NCBI GenBank assembly: GCA_963576475.1
Contig: OY754972.1
Coordinates: 33,270,556-33,334,555, forward strand
Source of the DNA: Molanna angustata
Taxonomy: Eukaryota > Arthropoda > Insecta > Trichoptera > Molannidae
Direction: 5' to 3'
Length of the DNA: 64,000 nt
The notes beneath the pieces are model-generated. The model was not told the DNA's origin. It ran no database searches and worked only from the letters and a program-made list of their open reading frames with translations. Below are positions 32,012 to 43,069 of this stretch, piece after piece. Within the stretch, counting starts at the first letter, position 1; the number at the start of each line of letters is the position of its first letter. The translations under genes were made by a program, and so were the position numbers.

Positions 32012-35000
32012 TTTTTTTTTTTTTTTTTTAAAGTTTCCCCCCAACCGTGCCCGAGACAGTTGCTCTCTCGGAGGCTGCATCCACTCCGAGGGGGGTCCTC
32101 GGATCCTATCACTGTCGTCCCGACACAGATAGCACGCGCCTTCCCTCAGCTGGTGGTTGTCCTGGTCCTGGGTCCCCGGATGTTGTTGGGCGATCCCTCC
32201 TCTCATGGTGGTGTAGGGTGGTGGTCATCGTGTTGAAGCGTGTCCAATTGGTGTGGCTTCCCTGCAACACTCTAGCGGTTATACCATTCATAGTTCCAAT
32301 TTTATATTTAGTTTCTTAAGTGCATTGAATGATTCAAGTGACCAAACTCCTCTCCAGGAGAGTGTGCAGGACGTGACAGTGAAAGACTTGCAGTCCGTGT
32401 TGCGAAGGCCAACCTTTTCCAAGATTTTTAATTTAAAGTCGGGTATGTCTCTATACTTAGCCACCTTTTGCTGGTGACTAAGGTCCAGACTGGAGGCCCC
32501 CGATACGATCTGCGCATCGATCACCGCCACGTGCCCCTCTCGAACGGCAATTATGTCCGGCTAACGTAGCCCGGCCGAGGTATGCAGATGCGATTCCTGC
32601 TCAGTATAAAATTTCGCTTTCTGCAGGGCATCGCAGAGAGTCTTACATACAGCATCGTGTCTCTTAATCCTCCCTCCATGGGTTCGGTGGCAGTGCTGGA
32701 TAATGTGCGCAGTCGTCTCCTGCATATGGCAACCAGCCCTGCAGGTTAGACTACGCCCATCCCTCACACCGCGCGTTGACCGCATTCTAGAGGGAAGAGA
32801 GTTAATATGCGTTCTAACATACTGTATGAAGTCTCTCCCTGGTATCGCATCACATCCCCGTGATATCCAGTGTGCTGAAGGAGAACACTTACCGGACTCA
32901 CGCAGCTCAATTCCGTCGACAGAGGCGTGCAGGCTATTTGTTGTTGACTGACCGCTCAACGCTTCCACTTCGCTACCTCCAACACAATTCTTTTTAGCCC
33001 ATGCAAGTTTCCTCTGGACCCTCTGCGTTGCAAAGGCTGCTCTCGCCGGGGGATAGGATGAGCATCCCAGCTTCTCAAGCCTCACTAAGGTCAACGCGGG
33101 TATTTTACTTAGGAATGATGGTATTCCGAGGCCTCCAGATTTCACTGGGGCATGCATGTATGCATTTGGAGCATCGTGTGGTAGGCGAAGCCACTCTCTT
33201 ATGTGGCGCCTCACTTGAAGGTCCAGCTGCTCTAGCCGGCCTTTAGATATATTCCCCAGAATCATTCCATGAATATACCTGGGGAAAAGATATGTCCTTA
33301 CAATAGTGAGACGCTGTTGTGGCTTCAGCGGAGCCTTTGTCAGATTGTCAAGTGCCATTGCTATTTCGTGCTCGAGCGTACCTACGCCCTCCGATGTAAA
33401 GTCAACACCGAGATACCTCCACTTGTGCACAGCATCGGTGCACCTTATTTGGCCCATTCTTAGAGCGAATTGTGGTTCGCTAAGTATTTTCATCTGCTTA
33501 GTATGGCCATCCGGTATCATCGATATTGAGGAGGACTTACCTGGGTGCAGTGCCAGCCCCATTTCACTTGCTGCTTGCTCAACCTCACTCAGCACTTCGC
33601 GCATACCGGCTCGGGTGGTTGTGACTACCACCAAGTCGTCCGCGAAGGCGAGGGCATTTATACGGGTCCCTTCAAGAAGGAACCCGACATTGGGATTTAT
33701 ACTTTGCAGCACATGGTTCATGATCAAGTTGAAAATAATGGGGGAGAGGGGGTCACCTTGTCGCACCCCTCTCCTACAACTGATCAATCGGGACTTTTCT
33801 TTCCCAACCTCAAGGTAAGTCTTGGCGTTCAGATACGTGAAGGATAAGTACTGTCTGAACGGTAGAGGCAAATTCCAGCTTTTAAGGATCTCATTTATTG
33901 CCTCGTGCGAGACTGTGTCGAACGCTTTCGCCACATCCAGTGTGACAGCGTGGACTTCTCTAAGCTTGGACCGCGCAGTCGCCAGAATAGAGTCAAGAAT
34001 GACAATATTCTGGGCAACGCCGTCCGCTTTTATGAAGCCTCTTTGCCTTTCATCAACCAGTCTCAATCGTTCCAGTCTCCGTGCCAGGATCTTATTATAT
34101 TGTCTTATAACTACAGACGCGACCGAGATCGGTCTGTAGTCTTCTGGCTTCTCCGGCTTATCCTTCTTGGGTATAAGCACTGTCCTTGTTTCCAGAAGCT
34201 CTGTTGGAACTTTGGCGGTCAACAGGAAGAGGTCATAGACAAGCTTGCGCACGCGTGGATCGACGGATTCCCATACCCTTGCGGATATGAGATCCGGTCC
34301 ATCAGCCGTGCTCAAAGGCATTTTGCTGGCACATAGCTCACTCACCCGAATTGGTGCCCACAAGGAGCCACATTCGGGGGGTGAGGAATTAATCGTTATA
34401 TGCGGAGCCGGGGCGGAGGATGTCTCAAACAACCCCCGCCAAAAAGGGTCCAGCTCCCGCATAGTATGTGCCATTTTCGGCCTCTCGCCGTCTAAAACCT
34501 CTCTCGCTGCCAACGTTCTCCGTTTCTTCCAGAGCCTCTGTACACGCGCATAGTCAGCTCTGCGTTTACTTTTCTTTTTGCGGTTAGCCCTTCTGTCTTT
34601 CCTGGTACCGCTGGGTGCTGACTCCCTATTAGGAGCAGCCACCGGGAAGACGAGACTCAGCCAATTAATAATTTTACGACCGAAGTCGTCTGTCTCGCCT
34701 CCCAGCACCTCTCTTGCTATTGAAAATAGAGTGGGCTTATAAAAGAAATCATTTTCGCTTAGTTCAGGATTGTTTAACGCATTCTGTATGGCATCCCTTA
34801 TTGGAGCCAGGAGCTCATCCTCTGGCTGACAATTCTCGCTTTCAATTACAGTGCTTTTGCTCTGAGCACGTGCACTTAATGCCTGCTGGACCATTTCCTT
34901 ATACTCAGGATTACGTCGGATACCCTTAATACCTTCCAGGGTCCGTTCCGGTATCAGTTGATGTAAATGTTGATTAATAAATCTTACTCCCTGAGTAACG

Positions 35001-35196
35001 GCAATGGCTTCCTTCTCGGCTAACAGGAGTTTCTCCTCTCTGCTCCACCTCACCTTAGATGATGGTATTATCACAGCTTCGCTTGTTTCTATCGGGTGGG
35101 TCCTTCTCCTGTGTACGCCGAGACCAATTGCCGAAGGAAAGGTCCTGCCACAAATTGGACACGTGTTTCGATTCTGGTCCGTAGGTCGTTCGCTTG
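32012..35196 (-). mobile_element. R2 element, copy B, 5'-truncated
   Basis: Ends at its 28S target with a poly(A) of about 17. Its 5' end is cut within the N-terminal zinc finger region at about 35196, where it joins a CR1/Jockey-like LINE. It has a 3' UTR of about 275 bases and one long ORF with a single stop. Confidence 0.92.
32288..35196 (-). pseudogene. R2 copy B ORF (zinc finger, RT, endonuclease) with one nonsense codon
   Basis: Reading 5' to 3': one C2H2 zinc finger (CPICGRTFPSAIGLGVH), a basic Myb-like region (KVRWSREEKLLLAEKEA), RT motifs VLIPKKDKPEKPEDYRPISV, LDVAKAFDTVSH, GVRQGDPLSP and FADDLVVV, then the CCHC motif (CRAGCHMQETTAHIIQHCH) and the restriction-like endonuclease. A TAG at 32561-32563 interrupts the protein directly before PDIIAVREGHVAVID, the endonuclease catalytic region; the frame stays open for about 90 more codons to 32288. 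A single zinc finger suits the insect-type R2 lineage. R2 nicks 28S DNA and primes on it. Confidence 0.92.
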
Positions 35197-36321
35197 TTCG
35201 TTTTTATATCCATTAAATTTATGCTTAAGTCTATGGTCATAAGGGAATCTTTTCATAAGTTTATATAATTTTTCTTTGTGTCTTATCGAGACAATCATGC
35301 CGGATGTAATCCAAGGTTTAATGATTCTATATTTGGACTTCTTAGAAGTTACCCCCTCCAAACAATTTGCTTGGGAGATGTGTGAGTCGAGTGTTTCATG
35401 AAAATTTCGTGCACATTCGTCGGCGTTCCATGAGTTATAGACTGTATTCCAGGTTTCATTTGCAAGAGTGGACCTGAGTACATTAAAATCTATACGTTTC
35501 TTGATGACTGGCATATTGTTTCTGTCGTTTGTATTTTTTGAACAGTGGCTTTGTATATATATAGTAGCGTGGTGGTCAGCAATACTATTTTCCCATATTA
35601 ATGTTTTTACGTTAGAAAGTTTACTGAGAGAGGTGTTAGTCCAGAAATGGTCTAAACAAGAGGAAGTCTGTCCTTCCACCTCCCTCGTATATAAAGTGGT
35701 ACAAAGTTTATAATTTAGAGAACTAAGAGTATCAATATATTCATCTCTTTCCCTATGTTTATTGTTTTGAGATACGTTAATATTAATATCTCCCGCCACT
35801 AAGACATTTTTACATTTATTTTGCGACAAAATATCATGAAGGTTTTCACAGAAAATTGATGTGTTTGATTCATGTGTCCGGTATATGGCATATATATTGA
35901 AGTTATTTTGACCTATATCAAATTGTATAAGCAGACAATTCGTTCCATTTACATTAGTCAATTCCAAAGTATTAACTGAAAATTTGTTTATCACAAATAC
36001 TACTACACCACTGCATTTGTTTATTATATGTTCTGTGCAATAATAGTGGTAATTCGGTATATTATATGTACAGTTATCGTTTCGTAAGTGAGCCTCAGTC
36101 AATATTATAACATCAGGTTTAACGAGCAAAAAGTTTAAATGTACCAAAAATTGATCAAAATTCTTTCTCATACTTCTTATATTCTGTTGTAAAACTATGA
36201 GTGCGCCATTCGTGTTACTTTCTAATTTAAATTCATGATTACAATCGTTGATCGTATTACATTTGATCTCCTTTACATTAAAACTTCTATCAATATCCCA
36301 TAACAGGTCATCATCTAACAT
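35197..36321 (-). pseudogene. LINE ORF2, endonuclease domain (truncated)
   Basis: Starts at ATG 36321. Seen: VLQQNIRSMRKNFDQF, IILTEAHLRND (catalytic Glu), VAGDININV (GDxN motif), SCLDHFWTN and IADHHATI (DH motif), the exonuclease-endonuclease-phosphatase fold of CR1/Jockey-group LINEs. After the endonuclease there is a Lys-rich linker (KEKLYKLMKRFPYDHRLKHKF), then an abrupt change to R2 sequence. The RT is absent. Its start codon overlaps the preceding ORF stop (ATGTTAG). Confidence 0.85.
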
Positions 36322-37004
36322 TTTGGCATTTGAAATAAATATTTTTTGACATTATAAATTAGATAGTAAGAAAGGAGAGATACTCCCGCAGAAGGATAAC
36401 AGTTCAACGCAATGTGAATAATGGAAATCAGATTTCTTTGATTAAATCGATTTATCACAGTGCTCCTATTATAAGTAGTAAAGAAAACTTGGCTAAAGGT
36501 GATAATTATATAGACAAAACACACTGAATATACATCATAATCACAATATTTAGTCGACACATAGGTACATAAATAGTCGATACATCGATACACAAGTCGT
36601 ATAAAGACTGTCATATTAAGTTGAGTAAACTCACCGAAAGGTTCACTGTTATTGGTTGAAAACAGATACTTATTTAATTTAGTGCATCTACTCAACGAGG
36701 TGCATTCAATCCTACCCTCTTGATGCGCGTACATAATATTATCGTACTTGATGAACCCATTCGTTGGAAATTCATAATGACATTCTAATAAAATATTAAA
36801 CTTCATAAATGAATAGGTTCTATGTGTCGAAAAATGTATAAGTTTTATGTCAAAAAATGTATCAGTTATCACAATTGGGCCACAATAGTTATTCACCTGA
36901 GCATAGTAAAAAATCATACATCGGCTGTCAAATACAGATAGAAGTAGTGACAGTAACTCGGATACACAGCGACACAAACTGTGACTCCCAGGACGGACAT
37001 TCAT
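36315..37004 (-). CDS. Unrecognised 229-aa ORF overlapping the LINE endonuclease ORF
   Basis: ATG at 37004 (MNVRPGSHSLCRC), stop TAG within ATGTTAG at 36315-36321, so it overlaps the endonuclease start by 7 bases. It has about ten Cys, aromatic-rich beta-strand-like stretches (CGPIVITDTFFDIKLIHFST; FNILLECHYEF) and a hydrophobic segment near the C-terminus (VYSVCFVYIIITFSQVFF). It lacks the zinc knuckles, coiled coil or RRM expected in a LINE ORF1. The overlap suggests coupled translation with ORF2. I do not recognise the family; it could also be a captured gene fragment or a chance frame in a 5' UTR. Confidence 0.45.
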   Translation of the reverse strand: MNVRPGSHSLCRCVSELLSLLLSVFDSRCMIFYYAQVNNYCGPIVITDTFFDIKLIHFSTHRTYSFMKFNILLECHYEFPTNGFIKYDNIMYAHQEGRIECTSLSRCTKLNKYLFSTNNSEPFGEFTQLNMTVFIRLVYRCIDYLCTYVSTKYCDYDVYSVCFVYIIITFSQVFFTTYNRSTVINRFNQRNLISIIHIALNCYPSAGVSLLSYYLIYNVKKYLFQMPKC

Positions 37005-37594
37005 AGATACGTATATACTTTCGACGCAAAATATTATTTTACAGATACAGGGTGCCTCACGTGGCTCAAAAACAGAAAAAAATATATAAAATTTTATACT
37101 TTATATATACTTTATTTATATGCAGATGCGTTTACAATGAAATACAGTATTTGTTCCCCCACGTTTAGCTCTCAATACTATAATTAATTTACAAAATATT
37201 TACCATTAATAAGGCATAAGCATAAAAAGAACTTCATGAATGTCCAAACGTCAAAATACGCCATCTTAAGTTTCCCGCGTATTAGACATTAGGCCTGTGT
37301 AACACCACTGCGTTACGCCGCTCAATTGCATCGACCCAGTTCACTGCGCCGGGTGTGTTAAGTCACTCCTTCGAAATGTATTGGCTCACGGCGCAGTGAG
37401 TCGTGAGTGCTAGACCGGGAGAATGCGAACAGTGTTAGAGTATTGAGTTATTGAGTTGCTTGCTTTTTAACCGACATACCTGCATACTTACTAAACAAAC
37501 AACGTAATAGACAATAACATAAAACTAGCTTACCTTAGCACAGCTCATGCCTAGTGAAGGGGCTAGTAACAAAGATACAAACAAAATCGTATGT

Positions 37595-37928
37595 TCACTC
37601 TTCTTGCAGGCCGTAGATTCGTGCCCTACCTCTGCACAGTGTCTACAAGTAACCTCCTTCTGAAGACACTTAGCCTGCGTATGCCCGTAGAGCTGGCATC
37701 TGAAGCAACGGGTGGCAACCACCGAGTCGCTGATACGTACAGCAGACCAGTACAGCGACACAAAACCCTGCTGGAGAAGGAGTTTCCTAGCTTTCGCATT
37801 TATGAATATCACGCAACAGTAGTCGATCGGAGTCTGTATAGCATCGAGAAGTCTCTCAAGAAATCATTCTCGTCCATCAAACCTTTTAAATTTTGGTCAA
37901 AGATCTTCTTTGCCAGTTCCATCGGCTC
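37595..37928 (-). pseudogene. R1 ORF1 3' fragment (copy 6)
   Basis: Encodes FINAKARKLLLQQGFVSLYW, then CFRCQLYGHTQAKC and CRHCAEVGHESTAC knuckles, nearly identical to R1 copies 2 and 7. It is joined at about 37928 to the R1 endonuclease of copy 5, and its 3' side stops in the second knuckle region at 37595. Confidence 0.85.
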
Positions 37929-39792
37929 CATCTCTCACAGTCCAATTTTTAATCTTTGCCGCAATACCCGCCACAGCCAGGGTAATATCTACATTGCTCT
38001 CCCCCATATGATTCGAAAAAGTGGAAAGACAGCCACTTTCATTCATCACTATCAGTCTGTGTTGAGCAATCAGTTCCTCGACTTTCGGGCCCCAGCCTCT
38101 GCTGTCTGATTCCACTCCATCGTGCCACACCGGGGATCGCGCATTGAAATCCCCGCCAATGATGGCCTTTTTTCCTCTTAGTCTGTCCAGCGTGTTCGAC
38201 AGTCCACTTAGAAAGCCATCAATGCACCCGCCGTACCTGAAGTAAACAGAGATGAGATAAATCTCCTCTCCGTCCACCAGGACAGACACGCACACCCGAC
38301 AGTCATCCGATAGACCATCGACCAGTACGGGACAAATTTTGCCTTGACGGTAAACCACTCCAGCCAACGGGTTAGATCCTTTCTCTATAATTTTACAATC
38401 ACTATCCATGCTCACGCTTTTATCAAAGTAAACATATTGTTCCTGCACCAGGGCCAGCGAGAAAGACGAATTCATCATCTCCCTCGACAGCTCCAGCGCA
38501 GCAACCCTAGCGCGTCTCATGTTAATCTGACCAACCCTAAGCCGAGAGGAGCTAGCCATAATTGGTCATGGCTACCAACCTCTCGGATGCATTTTTGGCT
38601 GCCGGACAATCCCCCGAGCCCGTTGCATGGCTCGCCGGCTGCCTGAACCTGGTGCACGTAGCACACACAGTCCTTTTTCGTGCAGGCTGAGGACTCGTGT
38701 CCTATCCCGGCGCAATGCCTGCAGGTAACCTCCTTCTGCCCGCACCTGGACTGGGTGTGCCCATACATCTGGCACTTGTAACATCGAGTGGCACCGACAA
38801 AATCACTGATTCTCACCGAGTTCCAGCTGATACAGCAGAAACCTTCGTTTAACAATAGCTTTCTAGCGGTGGGATGCATGAAGGCTACGCAGCAGTAATC
38901 ATCCACGTTCTTTCTGCCAAATTTATAAATTATTGCGAAGTCCCTCAAGAAGGTTGCTTCATCCATTTTACCCTTTAAGTTTTGGTTATAGAGAGCTTTC
39001 GCTAACTTATCTGTATCACCAACCTCATTAGGAACTCCCATGATGGCCATTCTTGGCCTAAGTCCTTTTACCTCCTCAGCCACGTATCCATCTCCAGCCA
39101 AACGTCCAGCCGCCTTCAGCAGGTTTGCCGCCTCAGCCGCACTACTGGTCTCCACGACCACGCCGGCGTTTCTGGTGCGCCTCACCTTGACAGCCCTAAA
39201 GCCGTCCTCATCCGGAACGAGTGCCTCCTGGACAAGCTTCTTGGTAGTTTCCGATGAGCCCTTCTGTGGGTCTGTCGGCTTTATGATAATAACAGGCCTC
39301 GCCGGTTTCGCCTCAACTACCCTGTTTCCCACTCTCACAGTCTCCGCAATCTGACGTCTATTTACCGGTCCAAGCGCAGGCCAGGCATCTTCATCCAGCG
39401 TCAGGAGGCCCGACTGACGTCCATCTGCAGGCTTCACAATCTTGTCTTTCAGGGCTTCCATAGTAGGGATGCAAGCTTTGAGTCCCTTTATCTCTCCTTG
39501 GAGAGCAGGAATCTTTGCCTCCGCCGCGGCAGCCAGTTCCATAATCTTCGTGGATGCAGACCTGACCCTGGCCTTATCTTGCAGGTTAGCCTTGGTCATG
39601 TTCAGGCAACCCAATTCCTCATTGATGGCTTTGGCCAATCCAATGAGCTCCAAAGTACCCTGGTCTACGATGATTTTATCCGTTACAGCCGCCGGAGAAC
39701 CCCCCGGTGACGAGCACTTCTTCCGCTTCTTTCTGCTGGTGCTGGAATCCATGGGTGCCGCATCAGTGTCGCCCTGGCCGCTCTCTTCCACG
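37929..39792 (-). pseudogene. R1 copy 5: ORF1 and endonuclease fragment
   Basis: ORF1 lacks its N-terminus (starts at SGQGDTDAAPMDSS...) but runs through KKRKKCSSPGG, the central domain and zinc knuckles CYKCQMYGHTQSRC and CRHCAGIGHESSAC, then shifts frame near 38660. ORF2 starts at ATG 38559 (MASSSRLRVGQIN), overlapping the ORF1 stop, and has LVQEQYV, IGGDFNARSPVWHD and the beginning of the next motif before the junction at 37929. It is a somewhat different R1 lineage from copies 2, 3 and 7. Confidence 0.87.
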
Positions 39793-40107
39793 TTACGCCT
39801 GAACCCGTCGAATGGCCAGCCGGCTGTCCGAAGCGGGTGCAAGTCCCACACACCGGTGGAGAGTCCTTCCTTGGGCACCCCGTGGATTCGTGCCCAACCT
39901 GGGCGCAATGCCTGCATATAACCTCCTTCTGCGTGCACCTCGCCTGCGTGTGTCCGTACAGTTGGCAGCGGTAGCATCTCGTTGCCCCAACCGAGTCACT
40001 TATTCGTGCGGCACTCCAATTCAGGTATACTAAACCCTGCTCGAGTAAGATTCTCCTGGCCGCAGGGTTCATGAACACCCCGCAGCAAAAGTCGGTCTGC
40101 GAGGGAT
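39793..40107 (-). pseudogene. R1 ORF1 C-terminal fragment (copy 4)
   Basis: Encodes FMNPAARRILLEQGLVYLNW, knuckles CYRCQLYGHTQARC and CRHCAQVGHESTGC, and a third Cys-rich segment (CGTCTRFGQPAGHSTGSG). It is wedged between the RT remnant of copy 3 (joined at about 40107) and the ORF1 of copy 5 (joined at 39793). Confidence 0.85.
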
Positions 40108-40109
40108 CC

Positions 40110-41515
40110 CATCGTCGATCCCATCCGTATACAGGGGTTTCGCCTCTCGCTCAGTGAACCCTTCAAGACCATACCAACAGTCTTCGCCGCCGAGAAGGAG
40201 AGCCTATTTCTGACACCCCAGTCAACAATCATTCTCAAGGCTTCTTCCGTATCCCTTTCAACCCTTGAGCGCGTGTCACCTGCCATCAGCAAGAAAGCGT
40301 CGTCGGCATAGGCAACAACTATGCCAGAACGGAAAGACACACTCGTTCAGACATTTCTCAATCACAGTGACAAACACTTCTTTTACAGCAGCCCATACCT
40401 GTTTAATGATGGGACCCGTGATTCTGTCATATCCCGGAGCTTTTGACGGGCCAAGGTTCCCCACGACAACGTCGAGTCTGGCCTCAAGCCAGTCCCTGCA
40501 GACCGCCGGATCACCGCCCACAGCAGAAGGGGGAATGTCGGCCAGAGCTCTGACCGCCCCGTGATGAGGGCCGCGGTCCGGCGAGTCGTCCGGGATCAGC
40601 CCACAGCGGAGAGCCTCGAGTGTGTCCCGGATCCCCGTTGTCTGGCCCGTCTCTGTTATGATCGTGGACAGACAGCTATCTGTACCAGCCGATCTGCAAC
40701 CCTTGGAGAGGACGCCCACCACCTCCCATGGATCCGCACGTCCTACCTCAGACACCCAGTCCCGCCAGTGCTGGGTCTTGGCACGCAGAAGCGCAGAGTG
40801 GTATATCCGCCTAGCCTCGACCATCATGAGCCTTGCTCTAAGAAAGTTCTCCGGACCGTACTCGTCAAGCCGCTTCTTGACCCTGCCGAACTCTCTGGTT
40901 TCACGCTTGAATGTAGCACGCAAGCCAGTGAGCTCGGCCGACCAATAGGTAGGTCTACGAGAGCCACCGGGCCTTACTCGTCTCACCACACTCTCAGAAA
41001 CGTCCAGTATCGTGCGTGCGAAGACGGTGCCCGCGCGCTCAGCCGTCATTGTGCTCAGATCGTACTCTTGCAGGCGCAGACTAAGGGTGTCTCTGAAGGA
41101 GACCCAGTCAACATTGCTTCTACGGAAGCTCCAAAGACCTCTCGGGGGCAGGCCCCCCAAGCGGCCGCAGTCAAAAAGAACTAGTCTGTGGTCCGATGAA
41201 ATAACACCATCCAGCACAGTCCAATTCCTTATCTTTGCTGCAATACCCGGCACAGCCAGGGTAATAGCTACATTGCTCTCCCCCATATGATTCGAGAAAG
41301 TGGAGAGACAGCCACTTTCATTCATCACTATCAACCTGTGTTGGGCAATCAATTCCTCTACTTTCGGACCCACAACATCGTGCCACACCGGGGAGCGAGC
41401 ATTGAAATCTCCGCCAATGATGACGAGTTCATCATCTCCCTCGACAGCTCCAGCGCAGCAACCCTTGCACGTCTCATATTAATCTGCCCAACCCTGAGCA
41501 CAGTGGAGCTAGCCA
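40110..41515 (-). pseudogene. R1 copy 3 ORF2 remnant
   Basis: Starts MASSTVLRVGQINMRRARVA, loses most of the endonuclease N-half, resumes at IIGGDFNARSPVWHD, keeps SSDHRLVLFDCG and the linker up to SKAPGYDRITGPIIKQVW, then jumps to VVAYADDAFLLMAGD. The catalytic YADD is present but the first RT Asp motif is deleted. It ends by fusion to the ORF1 fragment of copy 4. Confidence 0.87.
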
Positions 41516-41519
41516 TAGT

Positions 41520-42860
41520 TAGTCATGGCAACCAGTCTTTCCGAAGCAATCCTGGCCGCCGGGCATACGCCTGAACCCGTCGAATGGCCAGCCGGCTGCC
41601 CGAAGCGGGTGCAAGTCCCACACACAGGTGGAGAGTCCTTCCTCGGGCACCCCGTGGATTCGTGCCCTGGGCGCAATGCCTGCATATAACCTCCTTCTGC
41701 GTGCACCTCGCCTGCGTGTGTCCGTACAGTTGGCAGCGGTAGCATCTCGTTGCCCCAACCGAGTCACTTATTCGTGCGGCACTCCAGTTCAAGTATACTA
41801 AACCCTGCTCGAGTAAGATTCTCCTGGCCTCAGGGTTCATGAACACCCCGCAGCAAAAATCGGTCTGCGAGGGCCTACCGAATTTATACAGTATTGCAAA
41901 GTCCTTAGTAAAGGCGACCTCCTCCATCTTTCCCTTGAGATTCTGAGCGTAGATAGCCTTGGTTAGCTTCCCCGGCTCGGAGAGTTCAATCGGGATCCCC
42001 ATTAATGACATTTTGGGTCTTAGGCCCTTGATCTCCTCCGCCACAAAACCGCCTCCTGCCATTCTCTCGGCCGCTTTGACGAGGTTTGCTGCCTCCGTCG
42101 CACTGGTGGTCTCAACCGCAACCCCCGCATTGCGAGTCCTCCGGACCCTGACCGCCCGAAATCCATCCTCCTCAGGCCTGAGCGTCTCAAGCAAGATCTT
42201 CTTAGTCTGGTCGGATGAGCCCTTGTTGGGGTCCGCCGGTCTAATCATGACAACTGGTTTCGCCGGACAGGCCTCGACAACTCTGGTGCCAACCTTCACC
42301 GTTTCAGCCAATCTCTTCCTCCTATCCGTCTCTCCCAGAGCCGGCCAGGCTTCTCTATCAAGTGGTGGCGCTGGTACAACTGATCGCGACAGTAAAGCAG
42401 GCGACTCACGGATTTTATTTAGCGTATCAACAGTAGGTAAGATCGCCCTGAGGCCAACTATCTCGCCACGCAAAGCAGCAATCCTAGCCTCAGCCACAGC
42501 CGCCAGTTCCATGGCCCCGACAGCAGCAGATCTAACCTTTGCCCTATGCTCGTTGCTAACCTTGGTAAGGTTCAGACCCTCCAAGGTATCGGCAATGAGT
42601 TTCGCCATCTTCAGAAGCTCAAAACTCTCCTCACCACTACTAGGGGACTGACTCACGTTCAGATCGGCCGGCGGTGAATCACCCGGAGAGTCACATTTTT
42701 TTCTCTTCTTCCTCTTCTCGGTAACTGCAGCGGGCACGCCCGTATCCGACTCAGCCTGGCTGCTTTCCATAACCTCCGCGTTAGCCCGCATAGGAGAGCG
42801 CACAAGCGCCCTGCTAGGCGTAAAGACCGCCACGTCGTCCTCCGGCTCTGGTGTGATCAT
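41520..42860 (-). pseudogene. R1 copy 3 ORF1
   Basis: Starts MITPEPEDDVAVFTPSRALV, almost identical to copy 2 for the first ~250 codons, then closer to copy 4 (SDFCCGVFMNPEARRILL-like end). It has zinc knuckles CYRCQLYGHTQARC and a second one broken by a short deletion at about 41668 (HCAQ then GTNPRG). The switch in relatedness from copy 2 to copy 4 suggests gene conversion or recombination among R1 copies. Confidence 0.87.
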
Positions 42861-43069
42861 CCTCGATTTTTCAGTGTCAGAATATTGTGAAATCTTAACA
42901 ATAATGGTCCACATACAAACATACAACCGAAAAACAAAGCGAAATGGCAAAATAGAAAGAAAGATGACAGCATGCAGAAAAGCACCATGAGCGCAGCAGA
43001 ACACAAAGAAAAATATGAGTAGAAATAATTAGCAATGAAGTCACATAAGATATAGACAAGCAGTCACCG

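Larger units (their letters stand above)
35197..37440 (-). mobile_element. CR1/Jockey-like LINE, 5' part, cut off by R2 copy B
   Basis: From about 37440 the minus strand holds a GC-richer leader with GCGTAACGCAGTGGTGTTAC, then an unusual 229-aa ORF and an endonuclease ORF. It stops at about 35196 where R2 copy B begins, before the RT. The RT part of a similar element lies at 47.6-49.4 kb, with a further 5' piece at 61.0 kb. The exact 5' end is uncertain; 37441-37594 shows no clear feature. Confidence 0.7.
40108..43069 (-). mobile_element. R1 element, copy 3, with several internal deletions
   Basis: Order on the minus strand: 5' UTR joined directly to R2 copy A at 43069/43070; ORF1 from ATG 42860 to about 41520 with a frame change near the second knuckle; ORF2 with about 100 codons of the endonuclease deleted near 41430; the rest of the endonuclease and the start of RT (41388-40330); then a deletion of the RT palm between ECVF and GIVVAYADD; and a short thumb to 40108. 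All parts belong to the family of copy 2. Confidence 0.88.
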
